In this document: piece after piece, positions 62,885 through 64,000 of the stretch
Layout: each line of letters opens with the position of its first letter
How positions within the stretch are numbered: the stretch's first letter is position 1
Source of the DNA: G963665495 sp963677785
GTDB taxonomy: Bacteria > Desulfobacterota > Desulfovibrionia > Desulfovibrionales > Desulfovibrionaceae
NCBI GenBank assembly: GCA_963677785.2
Contig: CAXXDH010000003.1
Coordinates: forward strand, 2,046,001 to 2,110,000
DNA: 64,000 nt
Reading direction: 5' to 3'
Made by a program: the position numbers and the translations under genes
The notes under the pieces: model-generated
Database searches by the model: none
Seen by the model: the letters and a program-made list of their open reading frames with translations, nothing else
Told to the model about the DNA's origin: nothing

Positions 62885-64000
62885 ATGCTGTCTCAGATTT
62901 TTGGAGAGTTTAGAAAGAATAAAACCGACTCCCTGAAGCCGAAGAATTATAACGACCGCAATCTCTTTTTTAGAATTATAGATGATTTCAAAGAACGCAC
63001 TGCAGATGCGAAGAAGGAACAAAAACGAGAGCGACTACGCTCATATGCTTTGCTCGATTCTTTGAATGTTCTTGCTAGAGACGTAAAACTTCTCAATAGA
63101 TATGGAACTCAAGGCTTATTGAAAAATCTTGTGAGTGCCCTAGCCTCACTTCATGTGAAGAGCAGGGACTTGTTATTGCTTGAAAAAGGACTTTCCTACG
63201 GTGTTGCAGCTGAAAATTCTCTTTCCATTCTGGAATATCTGGATAAAGAGCAATGTAGCCCTTGGATGCCGCTCTATAAACTCAATGATCACTTTGTCTA
63301 TTTCATAAATTCCCAATTTGTAATCCCTGAATTTGTTTTTTGTGCGTACCATCCGTATTGCTCTAAAAACGTCCGTTATACGGAATATGACAATAGACTT
63401 ATTGTTTCCATTCGAATTGCCATGGAGATTTTTCTTGAAACTTCCCTTGCACTGCAATGGTATAATGCAACCCTGAAAGTCCGTACGGCATTTCTGCTAC
63501 GGCTTATCGCACATGGACAGGAATTGGCGTTTTTATTGGACCCCTCGCATTCCAGGGAAGATATTGTCGACTTCGAGCGAGAACGTGAAGAAAGACTCCT
63601 CGGGGTGATCGCGGATGAAAATAACCGCGTCATGATTCCCTGTAATCAACCGTTTGTCATTGAGGAAAAGATTGGCCTTGAATATACGTCGCGTAAATCC
63701 TTTTCCCCTTCCATTCCAGAGTTTGAACTTGAAGCAGCCATCGAAGCCCTGGAGATGCAAAAAGCTGTGTCCGCTCCAGCAAGGTCTATTGATGGATTTG
63801 CATTAGGTGAAGAGGCTGCAGCACTTTTATCTGATCTTGAAACGCGATACCCCCGCAAGGAAGTATACTTTGCTCTTTTGGGGCATGAATTTGAATCTTT
63901 GGGTCACCGCTGGAGGTTCAAGGAATTTTGGAGCTGGCTGGAGGACTTTTTATCACAAGAACCATTCATGGGAAAAAGTCTCGATGGTCATAGCATCTGC
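62885..64000 (+). CDS. Unknown protein, 3' end outside the window
   Basis: An open frame of 372 codons runs from the ATG at 62885 to the window edge without a stop. The product starts MLSQIFGEFRKNKTDSLK, is largely helical and charged, and has no signal peptide or recognised motif. The ribosome site is weak (GGGG at a distance). It follows the DUF6236-like gene by 147 bases on the same strand, so they may be one operon. I do not recognise the family. Confidence 0.7.
   Translation, partial: MLSQIFGEFRKNKTDSLKPKNYNDRNLFFRIIDDFKERTADAKKEQKRERLRSYALLDSLNVLARDVKLLNRYGTQGLLKNLVSALASLHVKSRDLLLLEKGLSYGVAAENSLSILEYLDKEQCSPWMPLYKLNDHFVYFINSQFVIPEFVFCAYHPYCSKNVRYTEYDNRLIVSIRIAMEIFLETSLALQWYNATLKVRTAFLLRLIAHGQELAFLLDPSHSREDIVDFEREREERLLGVIADENNRVMIPCNQPFVIEEKIGLEYTSRKSFSPSIPEFELEAAIEALEMQKAVSAPARSIDGFALGEEAAALLSDLETRYPRKEVYFALLGHEFESLGHRWRFKEFWSWLEDFLSQEPFMGKSLDGHSIC

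Overview
The window looks like a stretch of accessory chromosome from a Gram-negative, probably motile and anaerobic bacterium of the Desulfovibrio type (Desulfobacterota). This assignment rests on gene style only (a CheB-CheR-PAS fusion, an NdvB-type glucan synthase, a BON/CsbD/HflKC stress cluster, a tmRNA-type attachment site) and is moderately to weakly supported. Base composition changes sharply along the window: GC-rich at 1-23 kb, mixed at 24-40 kb, GC-rich at 40.5-49.5 kb, AT-rich at 49.6-51.2 kb and again AT-rich beyond 61.6 kb.

Layout. (1) 1-8371, minus: the N-terminal nine-tenths or so of a cyclic beta-1,2-glucan synthase (ndvB), broken by a one-base frameshift. (2) 8.65-10.07 kb: an IS110-family (IS1111-group) element with subterminal inverted repeats and a long noncoding tail, followed by a run of strong hairpins. 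(3) 10.5-18 kb: signalling genes (CheB-CheR-PAS fusion, hybrid histidine kinase, diguanylate cyclase, sigma-54 activator). (4) 18.1-23.2 kb, minus: an envelope-stress cluster (BON lipoprotein, two small stress proteins, LapA-like protein, HflC, HflK, B12/radical-SAM protein, ABM monooxygenase). (5) 23.8-61.55 kb: a genomic island bounded by two identical 56-bp copies of a tmRNA-type 3' end, each followed by a strong terminator.

The left half of the island resembles a phage satellite: tyrosine integrase, excisionase-like HTH protein, a second minimal recombinase, a candidate structured RNA, a cargo flagellin with an XRE regulator, a DUF927 helicase, a P4-type primase-helicase, and a tRNA-guanine-transglycosylase-like protein next to a radical-SAM protein.

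The right half (40.5-58.4 kb) is the most interesting part. It holds six small genes at an exact 196-bp period. Five encode a nearly constant 42-residue Sec leader ending in Ala-Arg-Ala followed by a 7-8 residue core with two cysteines (ECITPDC, ACLSPDC or SCLSPDCY). The sixth carries a larger four-cysteine, basic C-terminus. Around them lie a VKOR-DsbA fusion (disulfide formation), a glycine-rich exported protein, several membrane proteins including two MotA/TolQ-like ones, another small three-cysteine secreted peptide, two zinc-ribbon membrane proteins, a NarL-type response regulator and a 1688-residue pseudokinase/ATPase/histidine kinase. A palindrome, TAGGTA-N4-TACC(C/T)A, abuts a possible -35 hexamer upstream of the peptide array, upstream of the second small peptide gene, and upstream of a truncated chemotaxis-receptor gene. 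I infer a two-component-controlled system that makes secreted disulfide-bonded peptides, for signalling or antagonism. I do not recognise it as a described system.

An IS66 element (perfect 8-bp target duplication) and an ISL3 element lie just upstream of the large kinase, before the right attachment site. Beyond that site are two AT-rich genes, a DUF6236-like protein and an unknown protein running off the window, probably another inserted element or chromosome.
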